DNA of 64,000 nt, taken from assembly GCF_027922425.1 (NCBI RefSeq), contig NZ_BSFQ01000014.1, positions 1-64,000 on the forward strand, given 5' to 3'. The notes beneath the pieces are model-generated. The model was not told the origin of the DNA. It did not search any database and saw only the letters and a program-made list of their open reading frames with translations. Origin of the DNA: Pseudonocardia halophobica (GTDB taxonomy: Bacteria; Actinomycetota; Actinomycetes; Mycobacteriales; Pseudonocardiaceae). Position numbers and translations under genes: made by a program. How positions within the stretch are numbered: the first letter of the stretch is position 1; the number at the start of each line of letters is the position of its first letter. Of this stretch, positions 38,226 through 46,053 are shown in pieces.

Positions 38226-38621
38226 TCATCGCCCGGCCATGACGGGGCGGTCGATCCAGGTCCTCGGCTTCGCGGCCAGGAGGAGAAGGAACACGGCCGC
38301 GCAGCCGACCGCGAGGATCAGGGCGGTGAACCATGGCGTGGTCTCACCGGCGGCCCGCGCCGCGATCAGGTAGGGGATCAGGGTCAGCACGCCCAGCCCG
38401 GATGCGGTGAGGGCGGTGGTCCGCCACCAGGTGCTGCGCCGGAACAACCCCCAGGTGGCGACGGTGAATCCCGCGAGCGTCAGGAGCGCGAGGACCTGGG
38501 CCAGGCTCCACCAGAAGCCGGTGGTGTCCAGGCCCGCGGTCGCGAAGGCGGGGGTGAGCCAGAGGAAGGTGGTGCCCAACAGGAACAGTGCGACTCCTCC
38601 GGCGTTGCGGATCGTGATCAT
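38226..38621 (-). CDS. Small four-helix membrane protein of unknown function
   Basis: A 131-aa protein with four predicted membrane helices, starting at ATG 38621 after GGAGG: NAGGVALFLLGTTFLWLTPA, WSLAQVLALLTLAGFTVATW, TALTASGLGVLTLIPYLIAA and FTALILAVGCAAVFLLLLAA. It is not recognised. It is divergent from the broken wax-ester synthase across 353 bases that contain a DosR-like dyad. Confidence 0.65.
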   Translation of the reverse strand: MITIRNAGGVALFLLGTTFLWLTPAFATAGLDTTGFWWSLAQVLALLTLAGFTVATWGLFRRSTWWRTTALTASGLGVLTLIPYLIAARAAGETTPWFTALILAVGCAAVFLLLLAAKPRTWIDRPVMAGR

Positions 38622-38974
38622 GGTGAGCCGACCTCCAGATCGCCGTCCTGCTTTCGGGCGAGTCATCGCCGTGCCCACCGTGCGCTCACCACGGCCAGGC
38701 GGGGAGGGGCCGGTGGCCCGGAGAGCGACGCCGTTCGGCACCGCCGGACATCGGCGCGGCAGCGGCGCGGCAGCGGCGGAACGGGACCGTCGGTCCGTGG
38801 CGGGCGGGGGCGTTCGGCTATGGCCGTCCGCGCTGCCGAGGCCTTAGCGTCGCGTGCCGCGTGCACCCGCCCGGACACGCTCCGTTGTTCGCGAGCCGCC
38901 CGTCGACGGCCGCGTCCGGTGCGCGCCCGCGGTGGCCGTGCCGACACGGGTGGACGCAACGGCGGAGGTGCGGG
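38622..38974. other. Divergent spacer with a GGACC-N3-GGTCC dyad
   Basis: No gene is seen in 353 bases. A dyad GGACC-GTC-GGTCC (38784-38796) resembles the form of actinobacterial DosR/DevR boxes, and an 11-bp unit GGCGCGGCAGC is repeated twice in tandem (38753-38774). Located between the small membrane protein and the broken acyltransferase. Confidence 0.4.
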
Positions 38975-39476
38975 ATGGGTGTGCCGCGGTTGAGCCTGGG
39001 CGAGCCGGCCACCGTCTGGGCCGACGAGCCGTCGGCGCCGTTCCAGATCGCTCTGGCGGGCGTGTTCGATGCCGGTCCCCTCCGGCGGACGGACGGGACG
39101 GTCGACACCGAGCGGGTGCGCGCGGAACCGGCCCGTCGGGCTCAACAGGTCCCGGCGCTGCGGAGACGGGTCGTCGTGCCGGGCCGGGGACGGGGAGGCC
39201 GTTCTGGATCGACGACGCCGATCCGAAAACCCGAGAGGCAGATCGGGGTGGTGTCGCTGCCGCCGGGCGAGGAGTTCCTCTCCTGGTCCGCGCGGCAGAT
39301 CGTGCGCCATCTGGGCGTGTGCGGTGCCCTCTGGCGCGCCGAGGTGGTCGACGGGCTCGGTGAGGAGCCCCTACGCCCCCTGGCTCCCCTGTTGCGGCAC
39401 CACCTGCAACGGACATGGACCCGCAACCTCGACGCCGTCAGGGCCCAGCTGGACGACCGGGAGACAGGAGACGACC
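38975..39476 (+). pseudogene. Truncated, frameshifted wax-ester synthase/diacylglycerol acyltransferase
   Basis: ATG 38975 opens GVPRLSLGEPATVWADEPSA, then FQIALAGVFDAGPLRRTDGT and VPALRRRVVVPGRGR: the WS/DGAT N-terminus. The next bit GRPFWIDDAD is in a different frame (about 39190-39230), after which IGVVSLPPGEEFLSWSARQI and ALWRAEVVDGLGEE return to the first. Two nearby indels thus cancel. The catalytic HHxxxDG does not follow and the about 330 remaining residues are missing; the frame runs into the flavodoxin gene. It was likely a triacylglycerol/wax synthase once. Confidence 0.65.
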
Positions 39477-40064
39477 ATGCGAGTCGCAGTGGTGTTCGAA
39501 AGCCTGTACGGCAACACCCATGAGGTCGCCGAGGCGGTCGCTGCAGGCGTCGCTGACGCCCGGCCCGACGCCCAGGTCGAGCTGCTCCGGGTCGGCGACG
39601 CCAACCCGCAACGGGCAGCGGCCGCGGACCTGCTGATCGTCGGCGGGCCCACGCACATGCGCGGCATGACCACCGGGCTGAGCCGGAAGATGGGCGTGTC
39701 GGCGGAGCAGAAGAAGGACCCCGAGGAACGCCACGACCTCGAGCCCGGCGCCGAAGGCCCGGGCGTCCGGGACTGGTTCCACGAGCTGCCGGAGGCCGGT
39801 GACCATCGACCTGCCGCCGCCTTCGACACGCGCATCGGCGCTCGCATGGCCGGCGGTGCCGCCCCGGGTATCGCCCGACGGCTCCGACACCACGGATACG
39901 AGGTCATCGCCGACCCCGAGCCCTTCTACGTGCAGGACAACGGCGAGGGCCCACTCAAGGAAGGGGAGACCGACCGCGCACGCGCCTGGGCCGCCGGTCT
40001 GGTCCGGCAGGCGGTGACCATTGTCGGGAGCCCGACACGGACCGGTGCGCCGACTGACCGATGA
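39477..40064 (+). CDS. Flavodoxin-like protein
   Basis: The 195-aa product has the FMN-phosphate loop ESLYGNTHEVAEAV (residues 8-21) and LLIVGGPTHMRGM, which are typical of the flavodoxin/menaquinone-dependent protoporphyrinogen oxidase fold. A 50-residue insertion rich in charged residues (RKMGVSAEQKKDPEERHDLE) follows the second loop. It probably carries electrons in the cytosol under stress. ATG 39477 has AGGAGACGACC. The pseudogene overlaps its first codons in another frame. Confidence 0.85.
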   Translation: MRVAVVFESLYGNTHEVAEAVAAGVADARPDAQVELLRVGDANPQRAAAADLLIVGGPTHMRGMTTGLSRKMGVSAEQKKDPEERHDLEPGAEGPGVRDWFHELPEAGDHRPAAAFDTRIGARMAGGAAPGIARRLRHHGYEVIADPEPFYVQDNGEGPLKEGETDRARAWAAGLVRQAVTIVGSPTRTGAPTDR

Positions 40065-40392
40065 GCCAGGAGGGGCATGCCGGAGCGTGACGAGCAGCAC
40101 GATGACCGGGAAGGCGACGGCGAACAGGCCGTGCGCGACGACCACCGCCGGCGGAGGTGCCGCACGAAGTACTCCAGCCGTCGATCGTCACGTCGTGGCG
40201 GGCTGCCGCCTGGCGCTTGTGGTGGCCGCGGTGCTGGTCACCCTCCGCGCCCTGTGCCGAGGCACGGCGCCGAGCGGCCCTGCCCGTCGGTCTCTCCGGC
40301 CCTAACGACCCACGGTGCCGAGGTGTGCAGTACGGCGACGACGACCGCCTCGTCCCGAGCCACGGCGTCGATGCTCCGCGAGGAGGAGCGAC
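40065..40392. other. Spacer without a recognisable gene
   Basis: This 328-base stretch has no credible coding sequence on either strand. The minus strand reads VVAHGLFAVAFPVIVLLVTL near 40090-40150, a lone hydrophobic stretch without a start, which may be residue of a lost membrane protein. The end has the Shine-Dalgarno of the next gene. Confidence 0.4.
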
Positions 40393-40893
40393 ATGGCCGA
40401 GAAGACGATCCCGAACCCGGACACGGGCCGACGGACTCCGAGCACCCCCAGGCAGGTGTGGAACTTCACCCGGCACTTCCTGGAGATGTGCATCGCCATG
40501 TGCGTTGGCGGCGGCGCACTGAACATCCTGGTCTTCGTCGTCGGCCCGGCACAGCTCGGCTACCCGGATCTGCGTACGACGGCGCCGATGCTGGCGCTGC
40601 TCGTCATCGCCTGCCTGTACACCCTGCCGATGGCGGCGTGGATGCGGTTCCGCGGGATGGCCTGGCGACCGCTCCTGGAGATGTCCGGCGCCACCGTCGC
40701 CCTTGCCGTCGTGCTCATCGTCCTGGCGGCCCTCGGCGTCCTGTCCTCGGAGGATCTGCACCGATGGGCGCTGGGATTCTGCGGCCCGGCGTGTGTGCTC
40801 ATGCTGCCGGTCATGCTGCTCCGCCTCGACATGTACACCGGCCGGAGCGGCGAGCGCACGCATCGGCGGGCGTCTCCGGCGTCCATCGTGTGA
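40393..40893 (+). CDS. Four-helix membrane protein with His/Met-rich first helix
   Basis: A 166-aa protein with four membrane spans; ATG 40393 has CGAGGAGGAG upstream. The first helix FTRHFLEMCIAMCVGGGALN carries an H..EM..AM pattern seen in several actinobacterial membrane proteins of unknown function; the others are APMLALLVIACLYTLPMAAW, GATVALAVVLIVLAALGVLS and FCGPACVLMLPVMLL. Metal or haem binding is a guess from the His/Met/Cys content. It lies downstream of the flavodoxin with 328 bases between. Confidence 0.7.
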   Translation: MAEKTIPNPDTGRRTPSTPRQVWNFTRHFLEMCIAMCVGGGALNILVFVVGPAQLGYPDLRTTAPMLALLVIACLYTLPMAAWMRFRGMAWRPLLEMSGATVALAVVLIVLAALGVLSSEDLHRWALGFCGPACVLMLPVMLLRLDMYTGRSGERTHRRASPASIV

Positions 40894-41069
40894 CGCAGGG
40901 CTTCCAGGTCGCGGTCCCGAAGTCCGCGACAGCTCCGGCGCGCTGCGCAGCGGGCCCCGCGGTGCGGCGGATCCATGGGCACGACGCCGTGCACGACCAA
41001 CCGCTGTTCCCGGACGCCGTGACCCGAGGTGACCGCCCGCGCCGGTCGGCGCGCCGGCTCGTCGGCTCC

Positions 41070-42800
41070 TCACGCGTCCTTGTCCGCCACCCCCGCGGCG
41101 TCGAAGGTGGCCACGTCGGCGAGCGCCCGCGCCGCCCCCTGCACCACCGGCAGGGCGAGCAGCGCGCCCGTGCCCTCCCCCAGCCGCATCCCGAGGTCGA
41201 GCAGCGGGTCGAGGCCGAGGTGCGCCATCGCGATCCGGTGCCCCGGCTCGGCGGAGCGGTGCCCGGCGACGCAGGCCGCCACGGCGTCGGGAGCCAGGAC
41301 CGAGGCCACGAGCGCGGCCGCCCCCGCGTTGACGCCGTCCAGCAGCACCGGGACGCGCAGCGCGGCGGCGCCGAGGACGAACCCGGCGATGCCGGCGTGC
41401 TCGAGCCCCCCGAACGCGGCGAGCAGCCCGAGCCCGTCAGCCGGGTCCGGCGAGTGCAGAGCCAGCGCCTGCCGGACGACCTCGGTCTTCCGGACGAGCG
41501 TCTCGTCGTCGATCCCGGTCCCTCGCCCGGTCGCCCCGGCCGGGTCCGCCCCGGTGACGGCGCAGATCAGCGCGGCCGCGGCGGTGGTGTTGGCGATGCC
41601 CATGTCGCCGGTGATCAGGCACCGGTTGCCGGCGGCGACCAGGTCCCGCGCCACCTCGATGCCGGCCTCGACCGCCCGACGGGCCTGGTCACGGGTCAGC
41701 GCCGGACCGGCCGTCATGTCCGCGGTGCCCGCGGCGACCCGGCGCGGGAGCAGGCCGGGCACGGGGTCGAGGGGCGCCGCGACGCCGACGTCGACCACCT
41801 GGACCTCGGCGCCGAGCTGGCGGGCGAACGCGTTGACCACGGCCCCGCCGGCCAGGAAGTTCCCGACCATCTGTGCCGTGACCTCCTGAGGCCACGGGGT
41901 CACGCCCTGCGCGTGGACGCCGTGGTCCCCGGCGAAGACGGCGACGGCCGCGGGCTCGGGCACCGCCGGCGGGCACTGCCCCGCGATCCCGGCCAGCCGC
42001 ACCGCGAGGTCCTCGACCCGGCCGAGCGAGCCGCGCGGCTTGGTCATCCGGTCGAGCCGGTCCCGCGCCTCCGCCTCGGCGGCGGCGTCGGCGGGCCGGA
42101 TCGCGGCCCCGGTCTCGTCGAGCAGGGTCATCGCCACCTCCCCGGGCAGCGCCCGGTCTCCGTACCGCTCCTGGTGCACCGCCCACCGCAGCGGGCGGCG
42201 GCGGGCCCAGCCCGCGCTCGCCAGTTCCGGCTCCGGCGCGAACTCCCGCACGTGCCCGACGCACAGGTACGCCACCACCTCGACGTGCGCGGGCAGTCCG
42301 AGCAGGTCGGCGAGGGCGCGCAGGCCGGCGTCGTCGAAGAAGCTGACCCAGCCGACGCCGAGGCCCTCGGCCCGCGCGGCCAGCCACAGGTTCTGCACCG
42401 CCGAGGCCGTGGAGTGCGCGGCCATCTCGGGCCGCCCGTACCGGCCGAGGACGTGCCGGCCGCCGCGCGTGGGATCCGAGGTGACGACGACGTTGACCGG
42501 GGTGTCGAGCACCGCCTCCACCTTGAGCGCGCCGAAGGCCGCCGCCCGGGCGCGCGGCAGGGAGGCGGCGAACGCGGCCCGCTGCGCCGCGACCAGCTCG
42601 GCCACGCGCTCGCGGGTCGCCCGGTCCCGCACCACGACGAAGTCCCAGGGCTGCGAGAACCCCACGCTCGGCGCGGCGTGCGCGGCCTCGAGCACGCGGC
42701 GGAGCGCCGCATCCGAGACCGGCTCGTCCGGCAGGAATCCCGTCCGGATGTCCCGACGACCGTGGACGACCTCGTAGAAGTCCCCCGTCACCCCGCTCAC
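41070..42800 (-). CDS. BluB-CobT fusion: DMB synthase + nicotinate-nucleotide:DMB phosphoribosyltransferase
   Basis: The 576-aa protein joins two lower-ligand enzymes. Residues 1-215 are BluB, the flavin-destructase that makes 5,6-dimethylbenzimidazole from FMN and O2 (FYEVVHGRRDIRTGFLPD, AAHAAPSVGFSQPWDFVVV, GRYGRPEMAAHSTASAVQNL). Residues 225-570 are CobT, which attaches the base to ribose phosphate (MTKPRGSLGRVEDLA, VFAGDHGVHAQGVTPWP, LITGDMGIANTTAAAAL). One polypeptide can thus pass the base from one site to the next. The start GTG 42800 overlaps the upstream stop by 4 bases (GTGA), and a B12 riboswitch controls the pair. Confidence 0.95.
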   Translation of the reverse strand: MSGVTGDFYEVVHGRRDIRTGFLPDEPVSDAALRRVLEAAHAAPSVGFSQPWDFVVVRDRATRERVAELVAAQRAAFAASLPRARAAAFGALKVEAVLDTPVNVVVTSDPTRGGRHVLGRYGRPEMAAHSTASAVQNLWLAARAEGLGVGWVSFFDDAGLRALADLLGLPAHVEVVAYLCVGHVREFAPEPELASAGWARRRPLRWAVHQERYGDRALPGEVAMTLLDETGAAIRPADAAAEAEARDRLDRMTKPRGSLGRVEDLAVRLAGIAGQCPPAVPEPAAVAVFAGDHGVHAQGVTPWPQEVTAQMVGNFLAGGAVVNAFARQLGAEVQVVDVGVAAPLDPVPGLLPRRVAAGTADMTAGPALTRDQARRAVEAGIEVARDLVAAGNRCLITGDMGIANTTAAAALICAVTGADPAGATGRGTGIDDETLVRKTEVVRQALALHSPDPADGLGLLAAFGGLEHAGIAGFVLGAAALRVPVLLDGVNAGAAALVASVLAPDAVAACVAGHRSAEPGHRIAMAHLGLDPLLDLGMRLGEGTGALLALPVVQGAARALADVATFDAAGVADKDA

Positions 42801-43186
42801 CAGGGCATCGGGCTCAGCCGCGGCGGGACGAGCGAGACGCCGGGCCGCGCGACCGCCTCGATCCCGGCGACGCGCAGGCCGTCGAGCAGCGCCCGGCAGC
42901 CCGGGTTCGAGGCGGGGTCACCGGGCACGGCGAGCACCACGCGCGTCGCTCCCAGACCGATCACGTCGGCGACGGCGGCGGCCGCCCCGGCCAGGTCCGG
43001 CAGGCGTTCGACGCGCCAGGCCTCGGCGTAGAACAGGACCGTCGACTCGACGTCCGGGGTGGTGAGCACGGCATCGGCGGCGGCGAGCAGGTCGGCGCCC
43101 TCGGCCGCGTCCGGGTCACCCCCGCCGGCACCGAGGACCGTCACGGTGGGGGTGCGCGCAGCGGTGTCGCGACCGTCGCCGGTCAT
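42797..43186 (-). CDS. Half tetrapyrrole-methylase-like protein of the cobalamin operon
   Basis: A 129-aa protein starting MTGDGRDTAARTPTVTVLGA. It has one alpha/beta domain: VTVLGAGGGDPDAAEGADLL, ADAVLTTPDVESTVLFYA, VVLAVPGDPASNPGCRALLD, VSLVPPRLSPMPW. The order of a nucleotide-like glycine loop, an ADAV strand and a VPGDPxSN segment resembles the N-terminal half of tetrapyrrole methylases (CobL/CbiE type) without the second half. It is the first gene after the B12 riboswitch and translationally coupled to BluB-CobT, so a lower-ligand role is implied. The precise function is not known. Confidence 0.6.
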   Translation of the reverse strand: MTGDGRDTAARTPTVTVLGAGGGDPDAAEGADLLAAADAVLTTPDVESTVLFYAEAWRVERLPDLAGAAAAVADVIGLGATRVVLAVPGDPASNPGCRALLDGLRVAGIEAVARPGVSLVPPRLSPMPW

Positions 43187-43237
43187 CCTGGCCTCCTCGA
43201 GGGTCCGCGCCCTCATCGTCGAAACCTGCGACGGCGG

Positions 43238-43410
43238 CGAGTGTCCTGGCTCCCGGATCGACGCGCGTCCCCGGCCTTCCCACCCCCGCGGGGCAGTGGC
43301 CATCGGGCGGGGACGCGCTCCCCGGTCACAGTGGCGGGACCGCACCGGATTCACACCGGCTTCCTCCACTGCCGTCGCCCACGACGACACCATGCCGCGG
43401 GCGGAGAAGC
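43238..43410 (-). promoter_or_regulatory. Cobalamin (B12) riboswitch
   Basis: On the minus strand the core reads GGAAGCCGGTGTGAATCC, then GGTGCGGTCCCGCCACTGTG, and further on GAGCCAGGACAC (43252-43241), the B12 box. These are the conserved positions of the adenosylcobalamin aptamer in the right order. It ends about 50 bases before the start of the half-methylase/BluB-CobT operon, which it should turn off when B12 is plentiful. Confidence 0.93.
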
Positions 43411-43570
43411 AAGCGGCCGGGCGTCACACCCGGTCGACCGGTGAGGCCCCATACCGCACCGGCCCGTCGCGCTGCGTGATCACCCCCTGGTCGGGGGGCC
43501 TTCCGAAGTGCGGTACTGTGGTCGGCGTCGGAGCGAACAGCCCGGCGGTCCCGGGAGACCGGGTGCAGAT

Positions 43571-43646
43571 GCGGACGTAGCGCAGTTGGTAGCGCATCAC
43601 CTTGCCAAGGTGAGGGTCGCGGGTTCGAGTCCCGTCGTCCGCTCCA
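43571..43646 (+). tRNA. tRNA-Gly (anticodon GCC)
   Basis: The acceptor GCGGACG pairs with CGTCCGC before the discriminator T; the anticodon stem-loop TCACC-TTGCCAA-GGTGA places GCC at 43604-43606; the TpsiC arm GCGGG-TTCGAGT-CCCGT is standard. The CCA end is encoded at 43644-43646. Inserted between two arms of the cobalamin cluster. Confidence 0.97.
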
Positions 43647-43653
43647 CGACCTC

Positions 43654-44238
43654 CTAGCGGTGCGGAGCCAGGTCCTCCGCCCGCGCCCACCTCCCGCGTC
43701 CGACCGGCCGCAGCTCGACGACCGTGCCGTTGGCCGGGACCTCCCGGGGCGCCTCGTCGACCCCCAGCCCGCAGGCGGCGGCGACGAGGGCCCGCAGGGT
43801 CTCGCCGTGGGTGACCAGCACGACCGATCGCGCCGCAGGTAGGGCGCGCAGGACCCGACCGGCCCGCGCGTGCAGCTCCCGGCCCGTCTCGCCGCCGGGC
43901 GGGGCCCAGTCCGGCTCCGCACCGGCCAGCACCCCGGCGCACTCGGCGGCCGGGCGGCCCTCCCAGTCGCCGTGCGACTGTTCGCGCAGGCCTGGGCACG
44001 CGCGCACCGGCAGGCCGAGGACCCGGCCGACCACTGCCGCCGTCTCGGCCGCCCGGCGCTGCGGGCTCGTGAGGACCAGCGCGCCGGTGCCGACCTGCAG
44101 CGCCTCCGCCGCGGCGCGCGCCTGCGCCCGGCCCCGCGCCGTCAGCCCGACGTGCGCGGTGCGGCCCTGCAGCAGCCCCGCGGCGTTCCACGTGCTCTCG
44201 CCGTGCCGGACCAGGTGCAGCACCGGCGGGGTGCTCAC
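43654..44238 (-). CDS. Histidine phosphatase, probable alpha-ribazole phosphatase (CobC type)
   Basis: This 194-aa protein has the branch signature LHLVRHGESTWN with the phospho-accepting His and Arg, GLREQSHGDWEGR, and VLVTHGETLRAL with the second His. CobC enzymes remove the phosphate from alpha-ribazole-5'-phosphate or adenosylcobalamin-5'-phosphate. Its GTG overlaps the CysG stop by four bases in the cobalamin cluster, and this context makes CobC the first guess; a phosphoglycerate-mutase-like activity cannot be excluded. Confidence 0.8.
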   Translation of the reverse strand: MSTPPVLHLVRHGESTWNAAGLLQGRTAHVGLTARGRAQARAAAEALQVGTGALVLTSPQRRAAETAAVVGRVLGLPVRACPGLREQSHGDWEGRPAAECAGVLAGAEPDWAPPGGETGRELHARAGRVLRALPAARSVVLVTHGETLRALVAAACGLGVDEAPREVPANGTVVELRPVGRGRWARAEDLAPHR

Positions 44239-45446
44239 CGCTGGGCCGCGAGCCCCGCGACCGGCCCGATCACGACGATCGCCGGCGGGCTGATCTCCTG
44301 CTCCTTGACCTGCACCGCGACCGTGCCGAGGGTGGCGCGCAGCGTGCGCTGGATGCGGGTGGTGCCGTCCTGGATCACGCCGACCGGGGTGTCCGCGGGC
44401 CGGCCGTACTCGATCAGCGCGGCGGCGAACTGCGCGATCCGCTCCACGGCCATCATCAGCACGACCGTGCCGCGCATCCGGCCGAGCGCCTGCCAGTCGA
44501 CGAGGCTGCGCGGGTCGTCCGGCGCGACGTGCCCGGACACCACGACGATCTCGTGCGCGACCCCGCGGTGGCTGACCGGGATCCCCGCGACGGCCGGCGC
44601 GGCGAAGGCGCTGGTGATGCCGGGGACGACCGTGACGGGCACGCCGGCCTCGGCGCAGGCCTGGACCTCCTCGAACCCGCGCCCGTAGACGAACGGGTCG
44701 CCGCCCTTGAGCCGCACCACGAACTTGCCGGCCCTCGCGTGTTCGATCAGCAGCTCGTTGATCCGCTGCTGCGCCATCGCGCGGCCGTACGGGATCTTGG
44801 ACGCGTCGATGACCTCGACGTCCGGGCCCAGCTCCTCGATCAGGTCCCGCGGGCCGAGCCGGTCGGCCACCACGACGTCCGCCCGGGAGAGCAGCCGCCG
44901 CCCGCGGACGGTGATCAGCTCGGGGTCGCCAGGACCGCCGCCGACCAGCGCGACGCCCGGCAGCACCGGGTCGGCCGAGTCGGACACCACGCCCGCCTGC
45001 AGGGCCTCGACCAGCGCGGTCCGGACCGCGGCCGAACGACGGTGCGCACCCTTGGCGAGGACACCGACGGTCAGGCCGTCGTACTCCCCGGTCGCGGGGG
45101 TGACGGCGGTGCCGAGGCGACCGTCGTCGGCGCGCACGCAGAAGACCCGGCGGCGCTCGGCCTCGGCGCCGACCGCGGCGTTGACCTCGTGGTCGTCCGT
45201 GCAGGCGATGGCGTACCAGGCGCCGTCCAGGTCGCCCTCGGAGTAGCGGCGCGCGGTCCAGGTGATCTCGCGGGCCGAGGCCATGCCCTCGACGGCCGGG
45301 GTCACCGCGGGCGAGACGACCTCGACGAGCGCCCCCGACGCGATCAGCCGGGAGACCCGGCGCTGCGCGACCTGGCCTCCCCCGACGACGACCACCTTGC
45401 GCCCGGCGAGCTCGAGGCCGACGAGGTACTGGTCGTGCTGGGTCAC
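44235..45446 (-). CDS. cysG: Siroheme-synthase-like protein CysG: precorrin-2 dehydrogenase + uroporphyrinogen-III methyltransferase
   Basis: A 403-aa two-part enzyme. The N-terminal Rossmann domain (GRKVVVVGGGQVAQRRVSRL, residues 15-34) is the NAD-dependent precorrin-2 dehydrogenase; the C-terminal domain (about 160-400) is the SAM-dependent methyltransferase, with VALVGGGPGDPELITVRG, VRLKGGDPFVYGRGFEE and VVPGITSAFAAPA. Together they direct uroporphyrinogen III to precorrin-2 and sirohydrochlorin, shared by siroheme and cobalamin. It lies downstream of the CobE-like gene across a 166-base spacer with its own promoter candidate. Confidence 0.92.
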   Translation of the reverse strand: MTQHDQYLVGLELAGRKVVVVGGGQVAQRRVSRLIASGALVEVVSPAVTPAVEGMASAREITWTARRYSEGDLDGAWYAIACTDDHEVNAAVGAEAERRRVFCVRADDGRLGTAVTPATGEYDGLTVGVLAKGAHRRSAAVRTALVEALQAGVVSDSADPVLPGVALVGGGPGDPELITVRGRRLLSRADVVVADRLGPRDLIEELGPDVEVIDASKIPYGRAMAQQRINELLIEHARAGKFVVRLKGGDPFVYGRGFEEVQACAEAGVPVTVVPGITSAFAAPAVAGIPVSHRGVAHEIVVVSGHVAPDDPRSLVDWQALGRMRGTVVLMMAVERIAQFAAALIEYGRPADTPVGVIQDGTTRIQRTLRATLGTVAVQVKEQEISPPAIVVIGPVAGLAAQR

Positions 45447-45511
45447 GTGCAGGTCCTTCCGCGGATCGCCCCGGCGGGCTGGTCGTGGGCCGGCGCGCGC
45501 CCCGGAGAGAA

Positions 45512-45590
45512 GGTCGCGGGACGCACCCGGTGTCGCCCCGGGTTCCCTGTCGCCGACCGCGGAAGCATAACGAGCCGACGATCGGAGCTG
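45512..45590 (-). promoter_or_regulatory. Candidate promoter and B12-aptamer-like segment upstream of cysG
   Basis: Minus strand: a TATGCT -10 candidate near 45565 is followed by AGGGAACCCGGGGCGACACC and GGGTGCGTCCCGCGACC (45548-45512). The latter resembles the core of the B12 aptamer (GGGAA..GGTG-AAxxCC..GTCCCGCCAC) with several key bases changed, and there is no clear B12 box after it. It may be a diverged or decayed riboswitch, or a coincidence of GC-rich hairpins. Confidence 0.3.
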
Positions 45591-45612
45591 AACGGTCCCG
45601 GACGGGGGTCGC

Positions 45613-46011
45613 CTAACCCGATGGAGAGTTCCCGCTGGTCAGGGACATGTGCTCGACGCGCGCGGCGGCGACCGTCACATCCCCCACGATCGTCTTGGGC
45701 ACGACGAGCTGCGGCTGCGCACCGAGCTCGGAGGCCACCAGGAGGGCCGCGGCCTCGGCGACGGACGGCGTGCCGACCGCTTCGCCGACCCGCACGCTGC
45801 CCGGCACGGCGACTCCCGCCAGCGCGTCGGCGGGCCGCACCTCGAGCCCCGCGGGCGCGATCGCGTCGAGGATGCCCCGCTCCCCCGCCTTTGCCTCGAC
45901 CGACGCGTAGACGACGTCGGCCTCCGCACCGACGACGTCCCGCACGACCTCCAACGCGGCCCGCACCGCCGCCCCCGACACCCCGCGCCGGGCCCCGATG
46001 CCGACCACCAC
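45613..46011 (-). CDS. CbiG C-terminal domain / CobE-like cobalamin biosynthesis protein
   Basis: A 132-aa protein matching the C-terminal domain of CbiG, also a free-standing protein CobE. VVVGIGARRGVSGAAVRAAL (start), VYASVEAKAGERGILDAI and VGTPSVAEAAALLVASELGA with LVVPKTIVGDVTVAAARV are the family's blocks. CbiG opens the cobalt-precorrin-5 lactone; CobE function in the aerobic route is less clear. Start options: GTG 46011, used here, or GTG 46053, which would give a GTGA overlap with CobB and translate the 40-bp palindrome into 14 extra residues. Confidence 0.82.
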   Translation of the reverse strand: MVVGIGARRGVSGAAVRAALEVVRDVVGAEADVVYASVEAKAGERGILDAIAPAGLEVRPADALAGVAVPGSVRVGEAVGTPSVAEAAALLVASELGAQPQLVVPKTIVGDVTVAAARVEHMSLTSGNSPSG

Positions 46012-46013
46012 CC

Positions 46014-46053
46014 GTGAGCGGCGACTGCCCCTAGAGGGGCAGTCGCCGCTCAC
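46014..46053. repeat. 40-bp palindromic repeat, copy 2 (perfect)
   Basis: GTGAGCGGCGACTGCCCCT and AGGGGCAGTCGCCGCTCAC pair perfectly around AG; GACC follows at 46054. It overlaps the last codon of cobB (TGA at 46052-46050) and lies just before the CobE-like gene. Same length, core and ends as copies at 22371 and 48041, but different arms. Confidence 0.93.

Noticed and set aside
40077-43031. A 984-codon plus-strand open frame across a spacer and BluB-CobT
   Set aside because: Composition is Arg/Gly/His-rich shadow sequence; BluB and CobT motifs on the minus strand are unequivocal.
43571-43646. tRNA-Gly as an attachment site for an integrated element
   Set aside because: No repeat of the tRNA 3' end and no integrase were found on either side; cobalamin genes flank it on both sides.
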